Part shown: piece by piece, positions 1-7,091 of the stretch
Numbering within the stretch: position 1 is the first letter of the stretch
Layout of the letters: every line of letters begins with the position of its first letter
Source: Bermanella sp047628755
GTDB taxonomy: Bacteria; Pseudomonadota; Gammaproteobacteria; Pseudomonadales; Oceanobacteraceae
NCBI GenBank assembly: GCA_047628755.1
Contig: JBLHVV010000053.1
Location: forward strand, 1 to 20,929
Reading direction: 5' to 3'
Length of the DNA stretch: 20,929 nucleotides
Notes under the pieces: model-generated
Told to the model about the DNA's origin: nothing
The model's input: the letters and a program-made list of their open reading frames with translations, nothing else
Databases searched by the model: none
Position numbers and translations under genes: made by a program

Positions 1-58
1 AAGACAATGATTTGTTAAAACTTAACTTTATATTCAATCGGTAATGCAGGTGGGTGTT

Positions 59-520
59 ATGCCGTTAGATAAAACAGATCGAAAGATTCTGAAAGCGCTG
101 CAGGAAAACGGCTCAATCAGTAATTTAGAGTTGGCAGATACCGTTGGTCTTTCCGCTAGCCCTTGCTCTAGGCGAGTTAAGGCACTGGAAGAAAGTGGCT
201 TCATCTTGAAAACTGTCACATTACTAGATGCTAAAAAGCTGGGGCTAGATCTAATGGCGATGATTTCAATTAGCATGGACCGTCACACACCTGATCGGTT
301 TGAGGTATTTGAAGCTGCCATTATAGAATGCGATGAAATTTTAGAGTGTTACTTGATAACGGGCCAAAGTGCCGATTATGTATTAAAGGTAATGGTGCAA
401 GATATGACCGCTTTTCAGGAGTTTTTATTAGGTAAACTCACAAGAATACCTGGTGTAACCGGTGTGCATTCCAGTTTTGTCATGCGAAAAGTATTAGATC
501 GAACATCTTTACAGGTTTAG
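59..520 (+). CDS. Lrp/AsnC-family transcriptional regulator
   Basis: A 153-residue protein of the usual Lrp/AsnC size. Residues 1-60 form the DNA-binding part: it opens LDKTDRKILKALQENG, and a helix-turn-helix lies at about residues 20-42 (LELADTVGLSASPCSRRVKAL). Residues about 67-141 look like the RAM/AsnC effector-binding domain, with the family-typical ending VMRKVLDRT. Such proteins act as dimers or octamers in the cytoplasm and respond to amino acids; the ligand and targets here cannot be read from sequence. I chose the ATG at 59 over the in-frame ATG at 44 because AGGTGGG (48-54) sits just upstream and homologues normally begin close to the LDKTD motif. The gene stands alone: 164 bases separate it from the next gene, and no partner is visible upstream within the 58 bases available. 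Family assignment is safe; the specific role is unknown. Confidence 0.9.
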   Translation: MPLDKTDRKILKALQENGSISNLELADTVGLSASPCSRRVKALEESGFILKTVTLLDAKKLGLDLMAMISISMDRHTPDRFEVFEAAIIECDEILECYLITGQSADYVLKVMVQDMTAFQEFLLGKLTRIPGVTGVHSSFVMRKVLDRTSLQV

Positions 521-560
521 ATGCATTAATTGTTACCGTTTCATTTGGAGTGTTGTTACT

Positions 561-656
561 ATGTGCAAAAGGGCCATTTTGTTATTGTCTGTGATGTATC
601 CGCAATTATATGTAAGTTCTATGGGTCAGTGGGCATTTTTAAAAGCGCTAAGTTGA
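561..656 (+). CDS. possible small ORF, 31 residues (weak)
   Basis: Between the Lrp-family gene and the M48 gene there is a 32-codon ORF from ATG to TGA, preceded by GGAG at 547-550, about 10 bases upstream of the ATG. The product would start MCKRAILLLSVM, a short basic stretch followed by hydrophobic residues, and would be Trp/Met-containing. A peptide of this kind could be a small membrane peptide or a leader for the gene that starts 28 bases downstream. A short ORF with a purine-rich stretch in front occurs often by chance, so this is recorded as a possibility only. The rest of 521-684 shows no gene or terminator. Confidence 0.15.
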   Translation: MCKRAILLLSVMYPQLYVSSMGQWAFLKALS

Positions 657-684
657 TATTATAAATAGAAATGAGGTAAATCCC

Positions 685-2955
685 GTGTTCGCAAATTTTG
701 CAGCCAGACGCCACCTGACTGGCCCACTTAGGGCTGTTAGTCCTGTGGCGGAAAGCGATTCAGAGATAGATTGGAAAACCGCCAGTAAAAAAGCGAAAAA
801 AGCCATTTCTAAAAAACCTGTTCCTGCAACCAGTGTGAACAGTCAAAAATTATCAGCCTATTTTAAAAAGTCATTCAAAGGTTCCCTTGCACCTGATAAA
901 AACACTTTTAAAGACAATCTTGAATTGGGTTTTGTAGAAGTTGTAAGCTTGTTCATTCCTTTACTTTACATTTCTGTAGTACTTGGTTTTACGACATTTG
1001 GGATAATGTCTTTTAGTGAGCCCATGTTTATACATGTAGTTGAAGCCCGTTATTTAGAGGCCACTTACTGGGCTTCTCCAGCTGTTTTGATGTTTGGCTT
1101 TCTCTATATTTTAATGCGTCCGTTATTTGGTGGTTTTAAGTCTTATCATGGCCGCGTATTGCTAAACCATGAGGCCCCAGCATTATTTGCTCTAACAGAA
1201 AGCCTAAGTCGTCACTTAAATGTTCGGGCTCCAAAAAGAATAGAAATTAATAATGAAACGGTTTTAAGGGTTGATGCATATGCTGGAATTAATAGCATTT
1301 ATCGAGACGAATATAAAATTGTAATCGGTGCGCCGTTATTAATGGGGTTATCGTTGAATCAACTTACAGCTATGTTGGCCCATGAGCTCTCTCATTTTAG
1401 AAATAAGCAAAAGAAAGTGGCGTTTTACCTAATGCATCACGTGAGTGAATGGCTTTACTTTAGAGCGTCAGGGCAAGACAAGTTTCATCAAAAGCTTTTG
1501 CAGCGAATGCAGAAAGAAGGTCTATCTAAGTTTGAATACGTCGAGTTATGGGTGTGGCAGCGTGTTCATTTGGTTCAGCAAAGTGCTTTTTATTGCTTGT
1601 TTTCAGTGCACCGTAGGCTTACTGCTTGGAAGAGTCGGAAAATTGAAATGCAGACCGATGAAGCCGCTATTGCTATTGTGGGAACCGCTGGCTTTATTAG
1701 TATGCTTCATCAATTACGGCAGATTCAAAACTCACAAGTAGTTGTATCTGAACAGAATGATTGGGCTTGGAAAGAAGGTTATTTATTAGATGATTATGCT
1801 CTAGCAGTTGCTTTAGAGGCTAGCAAGGCAACCGCTAAATCTGACCTTGTATTCAAGCAAAACCAAGATAAAGAAGTGACACGCTTCTGTCCTTGTGATG
1901 CAGCTCGAATTACTCATGCTAAAGAATTTGGAATCAAAGGTGTTTTAACTGCAAATATTTCAGCATCCTTACTGTTAGAAAACCCAAATAAAGTTTCTAA
2001 AGAACTAACCTTATTGGACTATCTAAGTTCAGGGATTGTCGAAGCTGAGAAGCGTTGTGTTTCTTCTGGGAAAATTAGACAGCTACAGGCTAAAAAAGTA
2101 CAGCTAGACAAGTTAGCTTATCGCTATTTTGATGGTCGCATAGAAACTAGAATCCTTAGGTTCGAGCCAACGGAAGAGCGCGATATTTCTCAGTTTGATA
2201 TTCAAACTAGCATCGATTATATTCGACGTTATCGAGTCGAGGACAGAAAGTACCAAATATCATCCAGTAACCTATTAAAACGAATTCATAAAGCATATTT
2301 AATACAACGACTAACATTATCTGGCTTGCCGGTAAAAAAACATTTAGGTAACGAGGCCTTGCCTAAGGGAAAGTCCGATGCTTATTTGGATCACATGCGA
2401 TCTCAATATCAGCAAGCCTTATATCATATGGAAGCTATGGACCAGGTCTTTTATCAGCGCGCCTTTGTGGTATTAAATTATCTGGATGTTGCTGCCCGCA
2501 GTATGGTTTTGACTGCATTTTCAAATTTGGAATATTATGCTCAAGTGAGGCGAGAGGTATTGTCCATAGAGGAGGCTTATAATCCACTGAGTTTAATTGT
2601 TAATAGTCTGCACAATGGCGTAAGCACAAAAATACTACAGGCTGGAGTAAAGGAAAAACAACAGCTTTGGTTGAAATTAAAGTTATTAATAAAACAATTA
2701 GAAGATAAGCCAGTCAAAGTGTCTTTAAATCGTAGCAATATTCATATTATTGTATATTTAGAGATCAAGCTTGGTAAGTTGCCCGATAGCTCTAGCACTA
2801 TGACGGTTGAAGACTTAGCTATGTATGTGTCTCAGTTACTTCAATTGTTATCATTTCAATACCATAAATGGCAATCACAGGTGGCACTTGTAATGTCTCG
2901 ATTTGAGGTTGAAAACGGAGTGTCACCCGTAAACCTTCTCAACAAGACCCATTAA
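685..2955 (+). CDS. membrane-associated M48-type zinc metallopeptidase, long form
   Basis: A 756-residue protein starting at GTG 685, with GAGGTAA at 673-679 as ribosome binding site. Residues 1-70 are basic and Lys-rich. Two hydrophobic stretches follow, about 83-107 and 127-147, likely membrane segments. The zinc motif HELSH is at 233-237 (context AMLAHELSHF) and the likely third ligand is Glu321 in IEMQTDEAA, matching the ExxxD pattern of M48 peptidases such as HtpX and BepA. The catalytic core is therefore intact. M48 enzymes act in envelope or membrane protein quality control, but those are about 250-490 residues; the roughly 430 residues after the core here have no domain I recognise and look mainly helical. 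There is no cleavable signal peptide, so topology is uncertain. The gene is monocistronic, closed by the terminator at 2994. Peptidase family is confident; substrate is unknown. Confidence 0.8.
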   Translation: MFANFAARRHLTGPLRAVSPVAESDSEIDWKTASKKAKKAISKKPVPATSVNSQKLSAYFKKSFKGSLAPDKNTFKDNLELGFVEVVSLFIPLLYISVVLGFTTFGIMSFSEPMFIHVVEARYLEATYWASPAVLMFGFLYILMRPLFGGFKSYHGRVLLNHEAPALFALTESLSRHLNVRAPKRIEINNETVLRVDAYAGINSIYRDEYKIVIGAPLLMGLSLNQLTAMLAHELSHFRNKQKKVAFYLMHHVSEWLYFRASGQDKFHQKLLQRMQKEGLSKFEYVELWVWQRVHLVQQSAFYCLFSVHRRLTAWKSRKIEMQTDEAAIAIVGTAGFISMLHQLRQIQNSQVVVSEQNDWAWKEGYLLDDYALAVALEASKATAKSDLVFKQNQDKEVTRFCPCDAARITHAKEFGIKGVLTANISASLLLENPNKVSKELTLLDYLSSGIVEAEKRCVSSGKIRQLQAKKVQLDKLAYRYFDGRIETRILRFEPTEERDISQFDIQTSIDYIRRYRVEDRKYQISSSNLLKRIHKAYLIQRLTLSGLPVKKHLGNEALPKGKSDAYLDHMRSQYQQALYHMEAMDQVFYQRAFVVLNYLDVAARSMVLTAFSNLEYYAQVRREVLSIEEAYNPLSLIVNSLHNGVSTKILQAGVKEKQQLWLKLKLLIKQLEDKPVKVSLNRSNIHIIVYLEIKLGKLPDSSSTMTVEDLAMYVSQLLQLLSFQYHKWQSQVALVMSRFEVENGVSPVNLLNKTH

Positions 2956-2971
2956 TAATAGTTTGCTTTAC

Positions 2972-2988
2972 TGACTATTTAATAGTCA
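2972..2988. repeat. perfect inverted repeat, 8-bp arms
   Basis: TGACTATT and AATAGTCA flank a single central base, 16 bases after the M48 stop codon and 5 bases before the stem of the rho-independent terminator. With a one-base centre it is more like a DNA-level dyad (a protein site) than an RNA hairpin, but it could also extend the terminator structure. No known operator is recognised. Confidence 0.5.
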
Positions 2989-2993
2989 TAATG

Positions 2994-3014
2994 CCCGCCT
3001 AGCGGGTTTTTTTT
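2994..3014 (+). terminator. rho-independent terminator after the M48 gene
   Basis: Stem CCCGC/GCGGG with a 3-base loop is followed directly by eight T residues. It ends transcription of the M48 gene and isolates it from the following arsH-type gene. Confidence 0.85.
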
Positions 3015-3107
3015 GTGGTTTTTTTCTGGGGTAACTATTTATTATTCCTGTTAAAGTACTGCTGTATATTGATATAGATATTATTAAGTAAGGTTTTTGC
3101 AAGTATT

Positions 3108-3815
3108 ATGACCGATTTTTTATTACCAAGCCTTTCAGTAGATGGCACCGCAGAAGCTTTCTCGGCAAAAAAAATTAGCACTCATGCCCCAAAGATATTA
3201 GTGCTTTATGGTTCACTTCGTCCAGAGTCTTATAGTAAAAAAACAGCTTTGGAGGCAACTAGAATTCTCCAGTCATTTGGGGCTGAAGTTAGAGTCTACG
3301 ATCCTACTGAACTCCCTATGTTTGACCGCCAAAATTTTGAGCATGAAAAGGTTAAGGAGCTTCATGAATTAGCACAGTGGTCAGAAGGCATGGTCTGGTG
3401 CAGTCCCGAAATTCACGGTAACCTAACGTCCGTAATTAAAAATCAAATTGATTGGATACCTTTGTCCATTGGGTCTGTTAGGCCAACTCAGGGCCGAACG
3501 CTTGCGGTAATGCAGGTAAGTGGAGGTTCGCAATCATTTAATGCTGTTAATAGCTTACGCTTGTTAGGTCGATGGATGCGTATGGTTACTATCCCAAACC
3601 AGTCATCAGTGGCCATGGCTTGGAAAGAATTTAACGATGATGGAACTATGAAAGACAGTCCTTACCGTGAGCGAATTGTTGATGTAATGGAAGAACTTTT
3701 TAGAATGACAATTTTGTTACGAGATCATACGGAGTTATTAACCTATCGATTTAGTGAAAATAAAAATGCTTATGGCAAGCAAGCAAGCAAGCATGTGGGT
3801 AAAAGTAATGAATAA
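3108..3815 (+). CDS. arsH: ArsH-type NADPH-dependent FMN reductase
   Basis: A 235-residue flavodoxin-like protein of normal ArsH length. The FMN phosphate-binding loop GSLRPESYS is at 35-43. The ArsH-typical blocks are all present: WCSPEIHG near 97-104, DWIPLSIGSVRPTQG, QVSGGSQSFNAVNSLR around 136-151 and GRWMRMVTIPNQSSVA. ArsH enzymes are tetrameric cytoplasmic flavoproteins that use NADPH to reduce FMN-linked acceptors (quinones, azo dyes, organoarsenicals, oxygen). No arsR, arsB or arsC is nearby, so an arsenic role is not supported by context; a general quinone or oxidative-stress reductase is equally possible. The start at 3108 is the first ATG before the conserved N-terminus; AAGTAAGG lies somewhat far upstream (about 14 bases). 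The last codons run through a GCAA tandem repeat and overlap the next gene by 8 bases, suggesting cotranscription and coupled translation. Confidence 0.85.
   Translation: MTDFLLPSLSVDGTAEAFSAKKISTHAPKILVLYGSLRPESYSKKTALEATRILQSFGAEVRVYDPTELPMFDRQNFEHEKVKELHELAQWSEGMVWCSPEIHGNLTSVIKNQIDWIPLSIGSVRPTQGRTLAVMQVSGGSQSFNAVNSLRLLGRWMRMVTIPNQSSVAMAWKEFNDDGTMKDSPYRERIVDVMEELFRMTILLRDHTELLTYRFSENKNAYGKQASKHVGKSNE
3775..3793 (+). repeat. tetranucleotide tandem repeat (GCAA), 4.75 copies
   Basis: Four perfect GCAA units followed by GCA, inside the last codons of the arsH-type gene and 14 bases before the lipoprotein start. Frame arithmetic: loss of one unit shifts the arsH-type frame by 4 bases and brings it into the lipoprotein frame, which is open across the repeat, creating a fused ORF. 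Gain of one unit does not. Four to five units is short for a phase-variable tract. Confidence 0.8.
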
Positions 3816-4911
3816 GCAATTCCAATCAATAGTTGGTGGGCTGTGTATATTGTGTTTAGCAGGTTGTTCACAACTAACTGTTCGCGATCAAATGAATGAG
3901 CTTGATGCCAGAAGTGTCGATGCAGAATACAAGTTTCAAGAGTTGCCAATGGGAATGCAGGGAGACCCAGGTATAGATGAGCAGGTGATTGAGCTAAGCA
4001 CTGGTAAATCGTTTTATAAGGCTTATGAGTTATCAGAGTCTCATCAGGGAGTGACGCTTCAACTGCGGACTTATATTGCAAAAACAGAACTTGGTGATGG
4101 TTTTTTCTACCCTGTTATTGAGCTTTATGGCTTAAACGGCAAGCTTATTGAAATTATTAAGCCTCAATTACGCTTCACTCAAGCAAGCTCGAAAGGGCGA
4201 TATTCAGCAGTACCAATAAGTTTGAATCGCGAAGTTAATCGCTTTGTTATTCGCACAGAACCTAAACTTTATGGTGCAGAGGCTTCCTATACGACTCAGC
4301 CTCAAGGGGCTAGCTGGAGTTATAGTGTTACGCCATTCTCTAAGCGTAAACCGGCTAGTTACTTGCCTATAGGGAAGCTTGAATTGCTAACACCTGACGA
4401 GGGTTTTTCCAGACCTTTCGAAAAAATGTCAGGGCCATATTGGCAGTTCTCCTTTAGCCGTGGTGGCCAGTCTTTGGCTTCGGCTGAAGAGTACTTGCCA
4501 AATCTTACTTTGGGCGGCGGACCAATTTTATCTTTTGGTTATTCTTGGGCTATTTCTGGAAGACCTTCTAGCAGTATCAGAACCAGTTTGGGTGGTAGCT
4601 ATTATTCTTTGTCAGGTAGTGGCAACTCTTCTCATGATCAACATTTTTTATCCAGTGACATTCTTTGGGTAGAATCTAATCAGGTGAGTAGTATTGCCGT
4701 AGGCATAACCGCAAGAGCTGCTCATGAGTATAAAGGTAATGGACAAACTTTCGAATACGAGCCTACGTTTGGACCTAAGGTGGCTATTGAAATTCGTGGT
4801 GCAATGGGCGTTTCTTTAGGTGCTTATTTAAGTCAATTAACATTTGAGGATCAAAGCGGAGTGGAAACGAAAAGTAACCAAGCTGGTTTGTATTTAATGA
4901 GGCTGTATTAG
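3808..4911 (+). CDS. predicted outer-membrane lipoprotein of unknown function
   Basis: A 367-residue protein. The start at ATG 3808 is chosen because it gives a compact lipoprotein signal peptide: basic N-terminus (MNKQ), hydrophobic core, lipobox LAGC with the lipidated cysteine at residue 20. Ser21-Gln22 after the cysteine lacks the inner-membrane retention Asp, so outer-membrane sorting is likely. An in-frame upstream ATG (3793) would add MWVKV but has no ribosome binding site. Residues about 70-190 have a beta-rich layout and a pattern (FYPVIELYGLNGKLIEI followed by a tract ending in RFVIRTEPKLYG) faintly like the MalM maltose-operon periplasmic protein; this is an impression, not a hit. 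The last 150 residues are Gly/Ser/aromatic rich with alternating hydrophobics, compatible with a small barrel or beta-sandwich. It overlaps the arsH-type gene by 8 bases. I do not recognise the family. Confidence 0.75.
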   Translation: MNKQFQSIVGGLCILCLAGCSQLTVRDQMNELDARSVDAEYKFQELPMGMQGDPGIDEQVIELSTGKSFYKAYELSESHQGVTLQLRTYIAKTELGDGFFYPVIELYGLNGKLIEIIKPQLRFTQASSKGRYSAVPISLNREVNRFVIRTEPKLYGAEASYTTQPQGASWSYSVTPFSKRKPASYLPIGKLELLTPDEGFSRPFEKMSGPYWQFSFSRGGQSLASAEEYLPNLTLGGGPILSFGYSWAISGRPSSSIRTSLGGSYYSLSGSGNSSHDQHFLSSDILWVESNQVSSIAVGITARAAHEYKGNGQTFEYEPTFGPKVAIEIRGAMGVSLGAYLSQLTFEDQSGVETKSNQAGLYLMRLY

Positions 4912-4938
4912 TTTTTATTTCTACATTATTTAATACCA

Positions 4939-4969
4939 AAAAAGCCAGTGGATATTTCACTGGCTTTTT
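4939..4969. terminator. bidirectional rho-independent terminator
   Basis: A perfect 12-bp stem (AAAAAGCCAGTG with CACTGGCTTTTT) around a 7-base loop gives a T-run on both strands. It sits between the convergent lipoprotein gene (plus) and the uspE-like gene (minus), so it can end both transcripts. Confidence 0.9.
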
Positions 4970-5003
4970 GCTTTTCTATTACGAGTCTTTTTAATTTAAT
5001 AGG

Positions 5004-5933
5004 TTAGTCATTTTCTATTGCGATAACACCATCTTGAGGTTTAATCGCAATAATATCGCATTGTGTGTTGTCTAGTACGCGCTCTACTGTGCTACCCAAA
5101 AGAATACCTTGAATGCCTTCTTCTGGGGGCATTCCAATGATTACCACGTCAGCGTCCAGTTCTTTTGCCACTGTTGTAATCACTTCTTCTGGCTCCCCTT
5201 CTCTAATATGAGATTGCTGATCGGGTATATTGTATTTTTTTGCAATGATTTCACACGCATTTATATGCTGGTTACTAACATATTGCTGTAAATCTTCAGG
5301 TACTGGTGTGTCCGGGAGGCTTGCTAGGGTGAGTGACATCATAGGATAACTATTAACTAGGTGCACGTCGTATAGTCTGTCAGCATTTAGTATTTCAGCA
5401 AATTCAAAAATATGTTCATTAATAGTTTTGTGGGCGTCTTCTAAAGATGTAGCATCTATTGCAGCGATGATTTTTCTTGAATCCCAAGCTGACTTTTGTT
5501 TGACCAGTAATACTGGAGCAGGACAAAGTTTTAATAGGTTCCAATCTTGGTGTTGCATTACACGATCTAAAATTCCATGATGGCTAGCAGCTGCCTTTAT
5601 AACTAAATCAAAGCTGCAATCTTGGCTATTGTCGATTACGCTTTGATAGGCATGATTACACCAGCAGACTGATAGAGGGGTATCATCGGGGAGGTAATAC
5701 TCTTGTATTAAATCTCCAGCCCATTTTAATGACTGCTCAATTAATAGTGCTTTTAAATCGTGGCGTAAATCAAGGTCAGTTAAAGAGCCCTCTTCGCATG
5801 CATGATTGTAAATATATGTGGTAATAAAAAGATTTGCGCCTTGTTCTTTGCTGACTTGCATTGCTCGCTTAATTGCATTTCTGTTATCTAGATCTTGGTC
5901 TAGTACAAGCAATATATTATTGATTGCTAACAT
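5004..5933 (-). CDS. uspE: UspE-like tandem universal stress protein
   Basis: A 309-residue protein made of two universal stress protein domains (about 1-147 and 153-300), the size of E. coli UspE (316). The first domain ends in the UspE-type stretch DLVIKAAASHHG... DWNLLKLCPAPVLLVK; the second carries EGEPEEVI and VVIIGMPPEEGIQGILLGST, corresponding to the region of the nucleotide-binding loop. UspE-type proteins are cytoplasmic and are linked to oxidative stress, motility and adhesion in E. coli; no enzymatic role is established. The start is supported by AGGAGA on the minus strand about 8 bases upstream of the ATG. An FNR/Anr-like box lies 63-76 bases upstream (5996-6009), which fits the oxygen-limited control known for several Pseudomonas usp genes. 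The bidirectional terminator at 4939 closes it. Confidence 0.85.
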   Translation of the reverse strand: MLAINNILLVLDQDLDNRNAIKRAMQVSKEQGANLFITTYIYNHACEEGSLTDLDLRHDLKALLIEQSLKWAGDLIQEYYLPDDTPLSVCWCNHAYQSVIDNSQDCSFDLVIKAAASHHGILDRVMQHQDWNLLKLCPAPVLLVKQKSAWDSRKIIAAIDATSLEDAHKTINEHIFEFAEILNADRLYDVHLVNSYPMMSLTLASLPDTPVPEDLQQYVSNQHINACEIIAKKYNIPDQQSHIREGEPEEVITTVAKELDADVVIIGMPPEEGIQGILLGSTVERVLDNTQCDIIAIKPQDGVIAIEND

Positions 5934-5995
5934 TAGGCTATCTCCTGAGTTTAATTATTTACTTGTTAAGCTTAGTCTTATGTGACGGTTATCTC

Positions 5996-6009
5996 TTGTT
6001 TTAGATCAA
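5996..6009 (-). promoter_or_regulatory. FNR/Anr-like box upstream of uspE
   Basis: On the minus strand the sequence is TTGAT-CTAA-AACAA, matching 9 of 10 defined positions of the FNR/Anr consensus TTGAT-N4-ATCAA. It lies between the end of the LysR gene and the uspE-like start. If it is a class II site (centre at -41.5), transcription would begin near 5961; the -10 region expected there is only a weak match, so the site is better supported than the promoter. Confidence 0.55.
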
Positions 6010-6042
6010 ATAAGTTAATTAATTTAGAAAAAAATAACACTA

Positions 6043-6945
6043 CTATCTTACATTTGGCAAGATGGCTAAAAACGCATTGCCTGCTGCACCTAATGTTTTG
6101 CCTTTGCGTTGCAATACTCCAAGATCACGATAAAGGTGCTTAGGACCGGTATTTAACTTTAATAGCTCTTTATCGTTTGCCATATGTTCAGGTAAAACTG
6201 ACCAGCCTAATCCTACGCTTGTCATCATTTTGATGGTTTCCATATAACTGGACATCATACTAATAGTTTCACGGTAACGACTGGGTATAGCCGCATGCAG
6301 TGAAAGATTGTCTCGTTTAAATGCATTTTCAATAATTTGAAAAGTCACTGTATTTGCTTCTGGCAGTATGGCCTCAAATTGAGTAAGTTCAGATAAAGAC
6401 GGTTTTTTAAATTTAGCCAGTGGGTGGGTGTGTGCGCATACAAAACTTAATGGGTCTCGCCATACCGCTTGCATGTTTAACTTTGGGTTGCTTTCTAGTG
6501 GCAGGGTGGCGAATGCGATATCCAGCTCACCCTGAGCTAAAGCTTCACAAGCCGCTTCTGACCCCAGAAATTGAAGAGCCAGTTTTACTTTCGGATAAGA
6601 TGTATGGAACTGTCTTAGCAAATGGGGTAGGTGGTGCAGTCCAATATGGTGGCTGGTACCTATTCTTAATGTCCCACTCACATCTCCACTTAGGTTGGCA
6701 AGCTCTGTTTTTATCTCCATAAGCTCTGTCATTATGTGCTTAGCTTTTGGCAGCAAGGCCTCTCCTGCAGGGGTAAGAATGATTTTGCGTGGCAGTCGAT
6801 CAAATAGCTGACTGTTAAGGCTGTCTTCTAAGTTCGCAATGCGTTTACTTACGGCTGGCTGGGTAAGGTGGAGTCTTTGAGCAGCAAGGGAGAATGACTC
6901 GGTTTCTGCCACTGCTAAGAAAGCTTGTAGGGATTGTGTGTCCAT
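6043..6945 (-). CDS. LysR-family regulator divergent from leuC
   Basis: A 300-residue LysR-type protein of standard length. The N-terminal winged helix-turn-helix spans about residues 1-60, with AAQRLHLTQPAVSKRIANLE as the recognition region, followed by a linker helix and a periplasmic-binding-protein-like effector domain (about 90-295, opening SGTLRIGTSHHIGLHHLP). The gene is transcribed away from leuC across a 210-base region carrying a T-N11-A palindrome, the classic arrangement in which a LysR protein represses itself and activates the divergent gene. A LysR gene occupies this same place next to leuC in Pseudomonas, so regulation of leucine synthesis is a reasonable inference, though the ligand is unknown. 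The start at 6945 gives the normal LysR N-terminus; no strong ribosome binding site is visible in front of it. No terminator hairpin is seen after the stop. Confidence 0.88.
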   Translation of the reverse strand: MDTQSLQAFLAVAETESFSLAAQRLHLTQPAVSKRIANLEDSLNSQLFDRLPRKIILTPAGEALLPKAKHIMTELMEIKTELANLSGDVSGTLRIGTSHHIGLHHLPHLLRQFHTSYPKVKLALQFLGSEAACEALAQGELDIAFATLPLESNPKLNMQAVWRDPLSFVCAHTHPLAKFKKPSLSELTQFEAILPEANTVTFQIIENAFKRDNLSLHAAIPSRYRETISMMSSYMETIKMMTSVGLGWSVLPEHMANDKELLKLNTGPKHLYRDLGVLQRKGKTLGAAGNAFLAILPNVR

Positions 6946-6997
6946 AAGGCACTTATTACTCTGTCATTAATTTAATATATTAAGATAATATATCGCT

Positions 6998-7012
6998 ATT
7001 CCAAAATGGAAT
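6998..7012. promoter_or_regulatory. putative LysR binding site (T-N11-A palindrome)
   Basis: ATTCCA-AAA-TGGAAT is a perfect 15-base dyad containing TTCC-N5-GGAA, which satisfies the T-N11-A rule for LysR-type sites. It lies in the leuC/lysR intergenic region. On the minus strand its TTGGAA (6999-7004) could itself be the -35 of the lysR promoter, with TAATAT (6977-6982) 16 bases on as -10; binding there would autorepress. A second, AT-only 12-base palindrome (TTAATATATTAA, 6972-6983) lies between it and the lysR start. Confidence 0.55.
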
Positions 7013-7062
7013 GCAATAAATAAAAAATATGAATTTGAGTTATTGACCTTCAGGACGTAAAC

Positions 7063-7091
7063 TTGCCATAAGCTTGAATAGTACCTATACA
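7063..7091 (+). promoter_or_regulatory. candidate sigma-70 promoter for leuCDB
   Basis: TTGCCA (5/6 to the -35 consensus) and TATACA (4/6 to the -10) are spaced by 17 bases, placing the start of transcription near 7098 and leaving a leader of about 58 bases. An alternative, TTGACC (7043-7048) with CATAAG (7067-7072) at 18 bases, would place the LysR dyad nearer the usual -65 activation position. The leader holds no leucine-rich leader peptide or terminator hairpin, so attenuation is not indicated. Confidence 0.4.

Noticed and set aside
1445..1741. 98-codon plus-strand ORF inside the M48 gene
   Set aside because: It lies in another frame of a well-supported protein, with no ribosome binding site and no recognisable product.
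3754..3807. Upstream extension of the lipoprotein gene
   Set aside because: It would put a polar, repeat-encoded segment before a good signal peptide and has no ribosome binding site; the ATG at 3808 gives a normal lipoprotein start.
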